A stretch of DNA of 64,000 nt from Streptomyces sp. NBC_00414 (GTDB taxonomy: Bacteria; Actinomycetota; Actinomycetes; Streptomycetales; Streptomycetaceae). Positions 9,333 through 17,922 of this stretch are shown piece after piece. The DNA lies in NCBI RefSeq assembly GCF_036038375.1, contig NZ_CP107935.1, forward strand, positions 9,982,001 to 10,046,000, given 5' to 3'. Under the pieces are notes generated by a model. It ran no database searches and had not been told where the DNA came from. It worked only from the letters and a program-made list of their open reading frames with translations. Numbering within the stretch: position 1 is the first letter of the stretch; every line of letters starts with the position of its first letter. The position numbers and the translations under genes are program-made.

Positions 9333-10667
9333 TCACTTGCCTGCCGTGACCGGGATCGCCTGGTCCTTCATCGACTTCAGCGCGGCGTTCTGGGCGGCCG
9401 TCAGCGCGTCGGTGAGGGTGCCGTCGCCGCCCGCGGCCTTGGCCATCGCGTCCTGGAGCGCGAGGTTCACCGTCTTCTGGGTGGGACCCCAGGTGAAGCT
9501 GGTGTCGATGTCCTTGGACGAGTCCGCGAAGACATCGAAGATCTTCTCGTTGTTGTAGTAGGGAACACCCTTGGAGAGCGCGGGCAGTTGGAGTCCGGCG
9601 TTGGCGGCCGGGTAGAGACCGCCCAGCTTGTTCTCCAGGGCGAGGGCCTCGGGGTCGGTGTTGAGCCAGGTGTTGAACTTGACCGACTCGTAGAGGTGCT
9701 TGCCGCCCTTCATGAACGCGACGGTCGAACCGCCCCAGTCGCCGGAGGCGCCGTTCGCACCCCACGTCGGCATCGGGACGATGCTCCACTTCCCGGCCTG
9801 CTTGGGCAGGTTGTCGCGGAACATGCTGTAGCCCCAGGCCGCGCCGACATAGCTGGCGATCTGGTCCTTCTGGTACGCGGCGTACATCTGCGTCGAGCCG
9901 TTGGCCAGGTCGGTGCGCACGAGCTTGCCGGCGATCAGCTTCTGCCAGTACTCGGCGACCTGCTTGCTCTCGTCGGACGCGACGGTGACATGCCACTTGT
10001 CGCCGGAGTAGCCGTACATCTTGGCCTTGTTCTGCCAGATGAGGCCGTTGAACCACTCGGCGTTGTTGGGGTCGAAGAACGTGATGTCGAGGTCCGGGTC
10101 GGCCTTGTGCAGCTTCTCGGCGGCCACCGCGTACTCGTCCCAGGTCTTGGGGACGGCGACGTCGTGCTTCTTGAAGATGTCGCTGCGTACGTAGAGCGCC
10201 ATCGGGCCGGTGTCCTGCGGAAGGGCGAACACCCCGGTGTCGCCGAAGCTGGCCTGCGACCAGGTCCACGGCACGAACGCCGACTTGGCCTTGGTGGCGG
10301 CCGAGCAGTCGGAGGCGTCCACGAAGGCGTTCTGCGTGCGCAGGTTGGGCAGTTGGTCGTAGCCGACCTGAGCGAGGTCCGGCGCCTTGTCCGCCTTGAG
10401 GGCGTTGCCGAGGGTGCCGTACTGGTCGTTGGAGATGTTCTTCGTCTCGACCTGGATGTCCGGGTTCTTCTTGTTCCACAGGGCGACGACGTCGTCCATG
10501 CCCGGAACCGTGTTCCAGTACTGGAGTGTCACCTTGCCCTTGGCGGGCTCGCAGGACGCCGCGGACGAGTTGCCCGACGAGTCGGACGACGAGCATCCGG
10601 CGAGTACGAGGACTCCGGCGGCCGCGGCGACGACGGCGAGGCGGATGCGCGTGACTGTGTTGCTCAT
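9333..10667 (-). CDS. Sugar-binding lipoprotein of ABC importer
   Basis: A family 1 extracellular solute-binding protein of 444 residues. A basic N-terminus and hydrophobic stretch end in the lipobox VLAGC, followed by a Ser-rich linker, so the mature protein is tethered outside the membrane. The ATG at 10667 has GGAA upstream and gives a normal signal; the TTG at 10685 would only add six residues. It is the first structural gene after the LacI gene and follows a 338-base regulatory region with a strong operator-like palindrome. The ligand is inferred from the downstream mannosidase and galactosidase to be a short manno- or galacto-oligosaccharide. Confidence 0.9.
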   Translation of the reverse strand: MSNTVTRIRLAVVAAAAGVLVLAGCSSSDSSGNSSAASCEPAKGKVTLQYWNTVPGMDDVVALWNKKNPDIQVETKNISNDQYGTLGNALKADKAPDLAQVGYDQLPNLRTQNAFVDASDCSAATKAKSAFVPWTWSQASFGDTGVFALPQDTGPMALYVRSDIFKKHDVAVPKTWDEYAVAAEKLHKADPDLDITFFDPNNAEWFNGLIWQNKAKMYGYSGDKWHVTVASDESKQVAEYWQKLIAGKLVRTDLANGSTQMYAAYQKDQIASYVGAAWGYSMFRDNLPKQAGKWSIVPMPTWGANGASGDWGGSTVAFMKGGKHLYESVKFNTWLNTDPEALALENKLGGLYPAANAGLQLPALSKGVPYYNNEKIFDVFADSSKDIDTSFTWGPTQKTVNLALQDAMAKAAGGDGTLTDALTAAQNAALKSMKDQAIPVTAGK

Positions 10668-10767
10668 ATTTTCCGTTCCAGACAACGGCTAGCGACGGTG
10701 CTAGGCGGCTCGATGCTGATCCCTCGGGCGGAACGCCCTGCGGGTGGAAGGGACAGTCCGCAACGGT

Positions 10768-10789
10768 GTCGGTTCAAGGTCGGTTCAAG
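10768..10789. repeat. Tandem 11-bp direct repeat, PHO-box-like
   Basis: GTCGGTTCAAG occurs twice with no spacer (10768-10778 and 10779-10789), so GTTCA recurs at exactly 11 bp. Streptomyces PhoP boxes are built of 11-nt direct-repeat units with a conserved GTTCA, so phosphate control is possible; this is inference from pattern only. Confidence 0.5.
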
Positions 10790-10838
10790 CGCCGAACGCC
10801 GTGGCGAGGTGGGGCGAAAAAACTGGTTATGACTGCTT

Positions 10839-10874
10839 GTGAGCGGTCCCGTGAACGCTCACGGGAGCGCTCAC
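10839..10874. promoter_or_regulatory. 36-bp operator-like palindrome
   Basis: Arms GTGAGCGGTCCCGTGA (10839-10854) and TCACGGGAGCGCTCAC (10859-10874) flank ACGC; 15 of 16 positions pair. Each arm and the centre contain the GTGA..CGCTCAC pattern common in operators of Streptomyces LacI-family repressors. It is the best candidate binding site for the adjacent LacI-type regulator. Confidence 0.7.
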
Positions 10875-11005
10875 GGGGAAGCTCAGGGATACGTCGCGAG
10901 GTGCAATGCGAAGTGCTCGGAAGTCTGCGCTTCGGCGCCGTTCAATGTCAAGACATTCGAGTCGGACGGGTTTCCGGCGGGTTAACCGGGTCCCTCGGCG
11001 GGGTC

Positions 11006-12010
11006 CTAGGCGGATCCGCTGTGCCGCAGCTCCGCGTGCACGACCAGGTCGGTGACCGCGAGTGGCGGCGGTTCCGACAGCAGCCGTGCGACCTGCTCGA
11101 TGGCGAGCGCGCCCAGCTGCCGGGTGTCGAGGGCGACGCTGGTGAGCGGGGGCTCCAGCAGGGCCCCGAGCTGAAGGCCGTCGAAGCCGATGACCGCCAG
11201 ATCCTGTGGGACGTTCCTGCCGAGCCGGCGGGCTTCCCGCAGGGCGCCGATCGCGATGATGTCGTTGAACGTGAAGACCGCGGTGACGTCGGGATGCGTG
11301 GTGAGCAGCTCCCGTAGCGCCGAGCCGCCGCCGTCGGCCGTCTGGTCCGCGCCGACCACTATGCCGGCGTCGATGCCGAGCGCCGCCGCGGCCGACGTGA
11401 ACCAGGTGTGGCGGATGCTCGGCTCGGCCCGGGTGTGGTGGTCGAGCATGCCGATCCGGGTGTGCCCCTTCGCGACCAGGTGCGCGATCGCTGCGTGGAC
11501 GCCCTCCTGGCCGTCGATCCGGATCGAGCTGAACCGGGTGGACCTGTCCTCGCGGCCGATGAGCACCACCGGCATGCCGCGGGTGAACGTCTCCAGTTCG
11601 CTCTCGGGGCAGCTGAAGTAGCCGATGACCGCGTCGACCTGCGAACTGATCACCTGGAGGGTGCCGCGCTCCTCCTCCGGCCGGTCGGCGGTGTCGTAGA
11701 CGACGACATGCCAGCCACGGGACCGGGCGGCCTCCAGGGCGGCGGCCGCGACCTCGGTGAAGAACGGGTTGAGCAGGTCGGGGATGACCAGCCCGATGGT
11801 CATGGTGTCCTGGCGGACCAGGCCCCGGGCGAACCGGCTCGGCCGGTAGCCGAGCGCGCGGGCGGCGTCCAGTACGCGCTGTTTGGTGTCGCCGTCGATC
11901 TCGTCCTTGTCGTTGAGGGCCCGTGACACGGTCTGCCGGGACACCCCGGCGGACCTGGCGACGTCGTTGATCGTGACCTTCCGGGGCTCTGCACCCGGTG
12001 TCGACACCAT
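11006..12010 (-). CDS. LacI-family transcriptional repressor
   Basis: The N-terminal helix-turn-helix and hinge are canonical: TINDVARSAGVSRQTVSRAL (about residues 13-32), then LGYRPSRFARGL. The rest is a periplasmic-binding-protein-like sugar-sensing domain, e.g. IGLVIPDLLNPFF and the C-terminal AVIGFDGLQLGALLEPPLTSV. Length (334) is normal. The ATG at 12010 has AGGAGG six bases upstream. It lies upstream of, and in line with, the binding protein-permease-GH38-GH2 genes and most likely represses them until an oligosaccharide binds. Confidence 0.92.
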   Translation of the reverse strand: MVSTPGAEPRKVTINDVARSAGVSRQTVSRALNDKDEIDGDTKQRVLDAARALGYRPSRFARGLVRQDTMTIGLVIPDLLNPFFTEVAAAALEAARSRGWHVVVYDTADRPEEERGTLQVISSQVDAVIGYFSCPESELETFTRGMPVVLIGREDRSTRFSSIRIDGQEGVHAAIAHLVAKGHTRIGMLDHHTRAEPSIRHTWFTSAAAALGIDAGIVVGADQTADGGGSALRELLTTHPDVTAVFTFNDIIAIGALREARRLGRNVPQDLAVIGFDGLQLGALLEPPLTSVALDTRQLGALAIEQVARLLSEPPPLAVTDLVVHAELRHSGSA

Positions 12011-12062
12011 CGCCTACCTCCTGCTTCTCGCGAACGCCGGTGCGCGCGCAAAGCCTGAGTAT

Positions 12063-12074
12063 GCACGTACGTGC
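12063..12074. promoter_or_regulatory. Palindrome upstream of the lacI-type gene
   Basis: GCACGTACGTGC is a perfect 12-bp palindrome about 55 bases before the regulator start. It may be an operator or part of the promoter; nothing else supports it. Confidence 0.3.
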
Positions 12075-12119
12075 TGACGGGGCGACGCGAGGCCTCGACT
12101 CGACGTGTCACCCGCGGGC

Positions 12120-12271
12120 GGGTCCGCGGAGTGCGCCGCCCGGTCACGAGGTGGACCGCGTCACCTTCGAGCGCCGGCCGAAGCCGGGCGCCGACGGCCT
12201 ACGCCGACGTGGTACGCGCCTACCGCGGCGCGCTCGCCGACAGCGGGAACTATGCCGACGGCGCGCATCCG
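12120..12271 (+). other. Gap between lacI-type gene and Mrr-like gene; possible gene remnant
   Basis: No intact gene is supported in 12011-12271. On the plus strand two adjacent frames read like pieces of one small protein, VDRVTFERRPKPGA then, one frame over, TAYADVVRAYRGALADSGNY (about 12216-12268). This may be a frameshifted remnant or chance in GC-rich DNA. Confidence 0.25.
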
Positions 12272-12961
12272 TCAGGGCCGGCTCGCCGACGGGTCGTCCC
12301 ACAGGCCCGGTAACAGTTCACTCAGGCGCGCACCCCGGGCCCATCGTTCGAGCGCGGAACCGTCGAGCAGTCGGGTGTCTCCCTGCCTTTGGGCCCACCG
12401 GATGTCACGCTCCCTGAAGGCGCCCCGGTGCACCACCAGTTGAAGACGGGGTCCCGCAGTGCCCCGGTGCGTGCGGGGATCCGGCAGGCCCTCGTCGGGC
12501 AGCGGCTCCGCCACCGGACGAAAGGCCACGTTCAGCCGGCGGCCCTCCGTGTCCCGCGCGTCCAGCCGCGGCCGGTCGGGAGCAGGCAGCAGCCGGACCC
12601 GCCAGCCGTCCCTCCGTAACATCCGGGCGACGGCCAACGCGAGCCCCTGGACGTCGAGTTCACGCAGCTCGTCCGAGGTGTAGTGACCGCGCCGACGGCG
12701 TGCTCCGGGACGCCCGAGGCGCACCGCCACCGCGATCACCAGGCTCAGGACGCCGACGCCGACGACCGGGGCGAGGATCCCGACGGCGCGATAGCCGGCC
12801 GCGAGGGCCGCCACGGTCGCGCACACGACCACCACCGCACCGGTGAGGCCGGGCAGGACGTCACGGAAGCTGGGCCCGTAGAGGCCCTGGGCCCGCAGCC
12901 GCCGCACGGTGTGCCGCCTGCTCGACCGGGGAGGGCTGGACGTCCATGACAGGCGTGCCAC
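12272..12961 (-). CDS. Membrane protein with degenerate Mrr-like restriction-endonuclease domain
   Basis: Two adjacent membrane segments (LTGAVVVVCATVAALAAGY and VGILAPVVGVGVLSLVIAVA) are followed by a domain resembling the Mrr/PF04471 nuclease fold: LDVQGLALAVARMLRRDGW, then a core strand and, near the end, LQLVVHRGAFRERDIRWA and WAQRQGDTRLLDGSALERW, the part that in this family reads like a VVTNG..F..A..A strand-helix followed by a residue-selecting helix. The catalytic D..(E/Q)xK signature is not evident: the position where QxK is expected reads LNVAFRP. I chose the GTG at 12961 because GGGGGGA lies seven bases upstream; a GTG at 13057 would add 32 residues. The gene stands alone and its role is unknown; a non-catalytic DNA-binding or membrane-anchoring role is possible. 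Confidence 0.65.
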   Translation of the reverse strand: MARLSWTSSPPRSSRRHTVRRLRAQGLYGPSFRDVLPGLTGAVVVVCATVAALAAGYRAVGILAPVVGVGVLSLVIAVAVRLGRPGARRRRGHYTSDELRELDVQGLALAVARMLRRDGWRVRLLPAPDRPRLDARDTEGRRLNVAFRPVAEPLPDEGLPDPRTHRGTAGPRLQLVVHRGAFRERDIRWAQRQGDTRLLDGSALERWARGARLSELLPGLWDDPSASRP

Positions 12962-13099
12962 AGTGCCGGTCCCCCCAACGCCGCTGTCGTCATCCTTGGG
13001 GAGAGGAATACCCAGCGTGCGGCCTCCTGCCCCCGACGAGGCAGGGATTCCGGCCACGCGCCCCGGCGCACGGAAGCACCCGACGGTGCACGGGACGGC

Positions 13100-15025
13100 C
13101 TAGCTCGGCCCGTGCGTCACCCCGACCGGGTCGCCGTGCGTCACCCGGACCGGATCGAACGACACCCGCGTACGCCCGCCGCCGTCTGCCCAGACCACCT
13201 CGACCCCGGTGTCGTCGGCCACCACATGCGTGACAGTGTCCGCCAGCGGGCCGGGTCCCGGTTCGCCGGTGAGGACGGCCAGGGACACGTGCACAGAGGT
13301 GCCCCGCGTCTCACCGGAGAGGCGAGGCATCTCGGCCCACGGCACATACGCGGTGCCCTGCGGGGCCCGGACCGTCTCCGCCCCGGGACTCCAGCCGTGC
13401 AGCCCGTGCAGCGCCGAGACCAGCGGCTCCTGCGGTCCGGTCGCCCAACCGGTGTGGGTGACACGGGCCCCCGGAGGCGCTCCCACCACGCGATGCACCC
13501 GCAATTCGTACGGCCCCCGAGCCACCGTCACGCTCTCCACCCGCAGCCCCGGGACCATCGGGGGGCCACCGACGAAGACGGGCCGGTGCCACGAGGCCGC
13601 CCAGCCCCAGCCGTCGCCGTGTCCCGCGCCGAGCGGGTGGATGCGACGCCGCACACTGGGCCGGCCGTTCACCTCCACCGACAGATGGTTGTCCGCCAGG
13701 TTCCCGGACGCGGTCGGCCCGGTCCGGGTCGAGTAGGCCTGCCGCCCGTAGTGCGGGTCGTCCCCGTCGGCCGACTCCGCCTCGTGCGGCCGCACATGGT
13801 CACTGCCGTGGTTGTGCAGCCGTACGATCCCGTCCTCGCGCGTCGCCTGCACGAGCAGTCCGGGCGCGGGCAGGGCCAGCACACGGTCGGCCTCCTCCAC
13901 CGGCGCGGGTTCCTCCGTCGCGGTCCACAGCGGGTGGTCGGCGGGGGCGAGGAGGGCGACGAACGCCTTCGACGCCCAGTAGGGCGAGGCCGGGCCGGAG
14001 TACGTCTGCAGGGTGGCGTCGTGCGGGCCGTACCAGCCGAGGCTCAACAGCCCGTCGTCGGTCAACGCCCCGCGGTCGAGGAAGTGGCGCAGGCTTCCGC
14101 TGACCAGCCGGCGCGAGGCACCCGGAGTCAGCGGAGTGTGCCCGGTCAGCGACCCCAGGCCGACGGCGGCGGAGGCGGCGAAACGGTAGGCGAGCGACCG
14201 GCCGAAGTGCATCGGCGCCCCGTCCGCGCCGAACATCAGCCCGAAGCCGTCGAGGTGCTCGCGCAGCCGGTCCCCGTACCGGGCGAGCAGTGCCGCGTCC
14301 CCGCCGAGATGGGCGTCGAGGACCGGATACAGGTGCAGCGCCCAGCCGTTGTAGTGGTCGAAGGCGCGGCCGTCCCCGTCGGCGTACCAGCCTCCGCCCC
14401 GGTACCAGCCCTCCATCAGTTCCAGCGCCCGCTGCCGCGCGGCGGCCGTCTCGGCGTCACCGCGTCCCACCGACTCCAGGAACCCGGCGACCGTGTACGG
14501 GAAGAGGTACCAGTTGTTCGGTGCGGGCACGTGCCGCAGTGACCCGCGCAGCCACTCCTCGACCCGGTCCTGGACACCGGAGTCGAGATTCTTCCAGAGC
14601 CAGGGCGCCGTCAGACGCAGACCGAGGGCCACCGACGCGGACTCGACCATGGGCTGGCCCTGCACGTCGTGGTCGAGGATCAGCGGCCAGGACTCGGTGT
14701 CGTCACGGCCCGGTGAACGGGTCCCCGAGGCCAGACCGTCGGCGTAGCGCTCCAGCCAGCCGTGCGGGTCGTCGCCACCGGCGCCCGCGACCCGGAAACC
14801 GGCCGCGAGGAACGTCCGGGCGAAGCCCTCCAGGCCGTCGGAGCGCACCCCCGAACGCGAGGGCCGTCCCGGCAGGTCGAGCAGGGCGCTGCCCGGTGTG
14901 CTCCAGCGCCACGCGGCTGCCAGCAGGCCGTCCGCGACAGCCTCCCAGTGGGCCCGGGTGCAGCCGGTGTACGGACTCGACGCACGGTCCTCAGGGGGGA
15001 GTTCGAAGGGGATGCGGATGCTCAT
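13100..15025 (-). CDS. DUF2264 domain-containing protein
   Basis: A soluble protein of about 641 residues without signal peptide that matches DUF2264: an N-terminal alpha/alpha-barrel part with TGCTRAHWEAVADGLL and the GWALHLYPVLDAHLGG and MHFGRSLAYRFAASAA blocks, followed by a beta-rich C-terminal half. Related (alpha/alpha)6-barrel proteins act on uronate or rhamnogalacturonan oligosaccharides, so a cytoplasmic oligosaccharide-degrading role is likely but not proven. The ATG at 15025 overlaps the stop of the dehydrogenase gene by four bases (ATGA); it is the last gene of the ABC operon that begins at 19254. Confidence 0.75.
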   Translation of the reverse strand: MSIRIPFELPPEDRASSPYTGCTRAHWEAVADGLLAAAWRWSTPGSALLDLPGRPSRSGVRSDGLEGFARTFLAAGFRVAGAGGDDPHGWLERYADGLASGTRSPGRDDTESWPLILDHDVQGQPMVESASVALGLRLTAPWLWKNLDSGVQDRVEEWLRGSLRHVPAPNNWYLFPYTVAGFLESVGRGDAETAAARQRALELMEGWYRGGGWYADGDGRAFDHYNGWALHLYPVLDAHLGGDAALLARYGDRLREHLDGFGLMFGADGAPMHFGRSLAYRFAASAAVGLGSLTGHTPLTPGASRRLVSGSLRHFLDRGALTDDGLLSLGWYGPHDATLQTYSGPASPYWASKAFVALLAPADHPLWTATEEPAPVEEADRVLALPAPGLLVQATREDGIVRLHNHGSDHVRPHEAESADGDDPHYGRQAYSTRTGPTASGNLADNHLSVEVNGRPSVRRRIHPLGAGHGDGWGWAASWHRPVFVGGPPMVPGLRVESVTVARGPYELRVHRVVGAPPGARVTHTGWATGPQEPLVSALHGLHGWSPGAETVRAPQGTAYVPWAEMPRLSGETRGTSVHVSLAVLTGEPGPGPLADTVTHVVADDTGVEVVWADGGGRTRVSFDPVRVTHGDPVGVTHGPS

Positions 15026-16053
15026 GCCAGGAACGCCAGCCTTTCGCGTCGTACGGGATGGAGGAAGCCGGAGCCGGACGCCCAGCGGGCGGTCTCGGCG
15101 AGCGCGAGGTCCGCCAGGCGACGCCACTCGTTGCCCTCGGAACCTGCCAGATGGGGGGTGATCAGCGCGTCCTCGCAGTCCCACAGCGGGTGGTCCGCAG
15201 GCAGCACCTCGGGATCGGTGACATCCAGCACGGCCCGGATGCGGCCCGCCAGGACGGCGTCGGTGAGCGCCTCCTGGTCGACGACGGCGCCGCGGGAGGT
15301 GTTGATGAGCATGGCCCCGGCCGGCATCGCCTCGATCAGGTCGCGGCCGACCAGGCCCCGGGTCGTGGGCAGCAGCGGGGTGTGCACGCTGACGGTGTCG
15401 CAGCGGGCGAACAGCTCCGGCAACTCCACGCGCTCCACGCCGAGTTCGGCGGCGTCCCCGTCACTGACGTACGGGTCGTGGAGCAGCACCTCGATGTCGT
15501 GCGGACGCAGCAGCTCGATGACCCGGCGTCCGATCAGCGACGCGGAGAGGATGCCGACGGTGCTGCGGTGGTTGCCGATGCCGCGCGAGGTCCGCAGCCA
15601 GTTGTCCCGCGTCCGCGACACCCGGAAGTCGCGGGCGCGCTCCAGGACCTGCTTCCCGGCGAGCAGGATCATGGCGAGGGTGTACTCGGCGACCGGCAGG
15701 GCGTTGGCCGCGGCGGCGGAGGAGACCTCGATCCCGCGCTCCCAGCACGCCTGCGTGACATGCCCGCGTACGCTGCCCGCCGTGTGCACCACGGCCCGCA
15801 GCCGCGGCGCCGCACGCAGCACCTCCTCGTCCAGTACGGGGCAGCCCCAGCCGGTGACGAGCAGGTCCACCTCGGCCAGCAGCGACCTCGCCCGCGGCGT
15901 CGACAGGTCGTCGAGGACCGGGGGAGGGGCGAGGTCGCAGACGCGGCCGAACGCCTCCAGCGACTGCCGGTCGAGGACGGCCGCGGCGGCGTCCTGGGAC
16001 ATGGCCACGGCGGCACGGGGCCGGAAACCGGGACCGGGAACGTACGAAGTCAC
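15022..16053 (-). CDS. D-isomer-specific 2-hydroxyacid dehydrogenase family protein
   Basis: NAD(P)-dependent oxidoreductase of 343 residues. The catalytic Arg (INTSRGAVVDQEAL), Glu (DVTDPEVLP) and His (ITPHLAGSEGNEW) are in order. The nucleotide-binding glycine motif is unusual, reading VGILSASLIGR instead of VGIxGxGxIG, so the first Gly pair is partly replaced by Ser/Ala; this still fits a subclass of the family. The GTG at 16053 overlaps the permease stop (GTGA). Placed between an importer and a DUF2264 protein, it probably reduces or oxidises a sugar acid made from the imported oligosaccharide. Confidence 0.85.
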   Translation of the reverse strand: MTSYVPGPGFRPRAAVAMSQDAAAAVLDRQSLEAFGRVCDLAPPPVLDDLSTPRARSLLAEVDLLVTGWGCPVLDEEVLRAAPRLRAVVHTAGSVRGHVTQACWERGIEVSSAAAANALPVAEYTLAMILLAGKQVLERARDFRVSRTRDNWLRTSRGIGNHRSTVGILSASLIGRRVIELLRPHDIEVLLHDPYVSDGDAAELGVERVELPELFARCDTVSVHTPLLPTTRGLVGRDLIEAMPAGAMLINTSRGAVVDQEALTDAVLAGRIRAVLDVTDPEVLPADHPLWDCEDALITPHLAGSEGNEWRRLADLALAETARWASGSGFLHPVRRERLAFLA

Positions 16054-16913
16054 TTGACGGCTCCGGCGGTCAGTCCGCTGCGCCAGAACCGCTGGAGCAG
16101 GACGAAAGCGAGGATGAGCGGCAGTACGGCGAGCAGCGACCCCATGATCACCACGGGGTAGTACTCGGGTGACACGGACGCCGAGCTGTTCCACTGGTAC
16201 AGGCCGAGGCTGACCGGATACAGGTCCTGGTCGGACAGCATCACCATGGGCAGGAAGAAGTTGTTCCAGATCGCGGTCAGCTGGAACAGGAAGACGGTGA
16301 TGAGGCCGGGGCCGAGCATCCGCAGGCTGACCCGCACGTACGTGGTCAGCTCGCCCGCCCCGTCCACCCGCGCCGCCTCCAGCACCTCGTCGGGCACGTA
16401 ACCCCGGCTGAAGATGCGGCCGAGATAGACGCCGAACGGGTTGAACAGCACCGGGATGAACACGGCCCAGAAGGTGTTGACCAGGCCGGCCTCGGAGGCC
16501 ATCAGGTACAGCGGCAGCGCGAGGACCGTCTGCGGCACCATGACCGCCGCCAGCACCAGGCCGAACAGCTTCTCCTTGTGCCGGAAGCGGTACTTGTCGA
16601 AGGCGTAGCCGCAGGCCACGCTCAGCAGCGCGCCGATCGCGGCGCCCAGGACGGCGTACAGCAGGCTGTTGACGTACCAGCGTCCGTACAGGCCGCCGTC
16701 CATGGCGAACAGGTCCTTGAGGTTCCGTACGAGCGAGAAATCGCTGAAGGACAGCAGGTCGCTGCTGAACAGCGCGTCCCGGCTCTTGGTCGCGGCCAGC
16801 ACCAGCCACAGCACGGGCAGCAGGGTGTAGAGGACGGAGACCGTGACGACCACGTTGACCGTCGCCCGGCCCAGCAGACCGGGGCGGAGCAGAGAACTGT
16901 CGGTGGTGCTCAT
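16050..16913 (-). CDS. Carbohydrate ABC transporter permease (MalG type)
   Basis: A 287-residue permease with six membrane segments, a first helix VNVVVTVSVLYTLLPVLWLV and an EAA loop (EAARVDGAGEL). The ATG at 16913 overlaps the stop of the partner permease (ATGA), and its own end overlaps the dehydrogenase start, so translation of three genes is coupled. No cognate ATPase is present. Confidence 0.9.
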   Translation of the reverse strand: MSTTDSSLLRPGLLGRATVNVVVTVSVLYTLLPVLWLVLAATKSRDALFSSDLLSFSDFSLVRNLKDLFAMDGGLYGRWYVNSLLYAVLGAAIGALLSVACGYAFDKYRFRHKEKLFGLVLAAVMVPQTVLALPLYLMASEAGLVNTFWAVFIPVLFNPFGVYLGRIFSRGYVPDEVLEAARVDGAGELTTYVRVSLRMLGPGLITVFLFQLTAIWNNFFLPMVMLSDQDLYPVSLGLYQWNSSASVSPEYYPVVIMGSLLAVLPLILAFVLLQRFWRSGLTAGAVK

Positions 16914-17896
16914 CGGGCCTCCTCGGCGTCGGCGCGGCTGGTGAAGCGGGTGACGCCGTAGGACAGCGCGATCGTGCACACCAGCAGGACCACCGAGGCT
17001 GCCGCCGCCAGGCTGTAGTTGTTGCGGGTGAAGGCCGCGTCGTAGATGTACATGCTCGGTGAGAAGCGGGAGCTGATCATGGGGGAGGACTGGCTGAGCA
17101 GCATCGGCTCGGTGAAGAGCTGCAGCGCCCAGATCAGGGTGAAGATCGCCACCATGACGATCGAGGCGCGTACCAGCGGTGTCTTGACCTGGAGCGCCGT
17201 GCGCACGGGTCCCGCGCCGTCGACCACCGACGCCTCGATCACCTCACGGGGCACGGCCTGCAGGGCGGCGTAGAAGACCACCATGTTGTAGCCGAGGTTG
17301 CTCCACAGGGCGATGTTCACGATGGACGGGATGACGGTGTGCACGCCGAGGAAGTCGATCGTGATGTCCGCGCGTGCGAAGAGGTCGATCACCGGGCTGA
17401 TGCCGGGCGTGTAGAGGTACAGCCAGATCAGGGCGGCGATGATGCCGGGCACCGCGTGCGGGAGGAAGAGGCCCAGTTGGGCGAAGGCGCGCAGCCGGAC
17501 CACTCCGGAGTCGAGGAGCAGGGCCAGGGCGAGCGCGCCGACGACCATGAGCGGGATGTAGATCAGGCAGTACAGCGCGACCGTGCCGAGCCCGCCGAGG
17601 AACGTCGGGTCGGTCAGTACGGCCGCGTAACTGCGCAGTCCGACGAAGACGGTGCGCTCGGGGCCGAATCCGAGCCCCGGCTGGTCGTCACTGAAGAAGC
17701 TGAGGTAGACGGCGGTGCCGACGGGGATCAGGAAGATGGTGGCGAGCAGGGCGAAGAACGGTGCCATGAGGACGACGACGGCGCCGAGTTGGCGGCGCTT
17801 GGCGGCCCGGCGGGCGCGCAGGCCGGAGGCGGAGAGGGCCGGGCCGCCGGTGCGGTGCGCGTCGGCCGGTACCCGGGGTTGGGCGGTGGTGGTCAT
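16910..17896 (-). CDS. Carbohydrate ABC transporter permease (MalF type)
   Basis: A 328-residue permease. After an Arg-rich N-terminus comes a helix GAVVVLMAPFFALLATIFLI and five more; the EAA loop reads EASVVDGAGPV. It starts 26 bases after the binding-protein gene and is the upstream partner of the overlapping permease. Confidence 0.9.
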   Translation of the reverse strand: MTTTAQPRVPADAHRTGGPALSASGLRARRAAKRRQLGAVVVLMAPFFALLATIFLIPVGTAVYLSFFSDDQPGLGFGPERTVFVGLRSYAAVLTDPTFLGGLGTVALYCLIYIPLMVVGALALALLLDSGVVRLRAFAQLGLFLPHAVPGIIAALIWLYLYTPGISPVIDLFARADITIDFLGVHTVIPSIVNIALWSNLGYNMVVFYAALQAVPREVIEASVVDGAGPVRTALQVKTPLVRASIVMVAIFTLIWALQLFTEPMLLSQSSPMISSRFSPSMYIYDAAFTRNNYSLAAAASVVLLVCTIALSYGVTRFTSRADAEEAR

Positions 17897-17922
17897 ACGG
17901 TGTCACCTGCCTTCTCGTCGGC

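Larger units (their letters stand above)
10668..11005. promoter_or_regulatory. Regulatory region upstream of the mannosidase/galactosidase operon
   Basis: This gene-free stretch between the lacI-type gene and the binding-protein gene holds two distinct signals: a 36-bp inverted repeat (10839-10874) and a tandem 11-bp direct repeat (10768-10789). I see no coding sequence. A clear -10/-35 pair on the minus strand could not be fixed; TTGAAC hexamers inside the direct repeats could serve as -35 elements. Confidence 0.7.

Noticed and set aside
15022-16809. A longer start for the dehydrogenase, joined to the permease
   Set aside because: The upstream part is a shifted reading of the permease; the GTG at 16053 overlaps its stop and has the right domain start.
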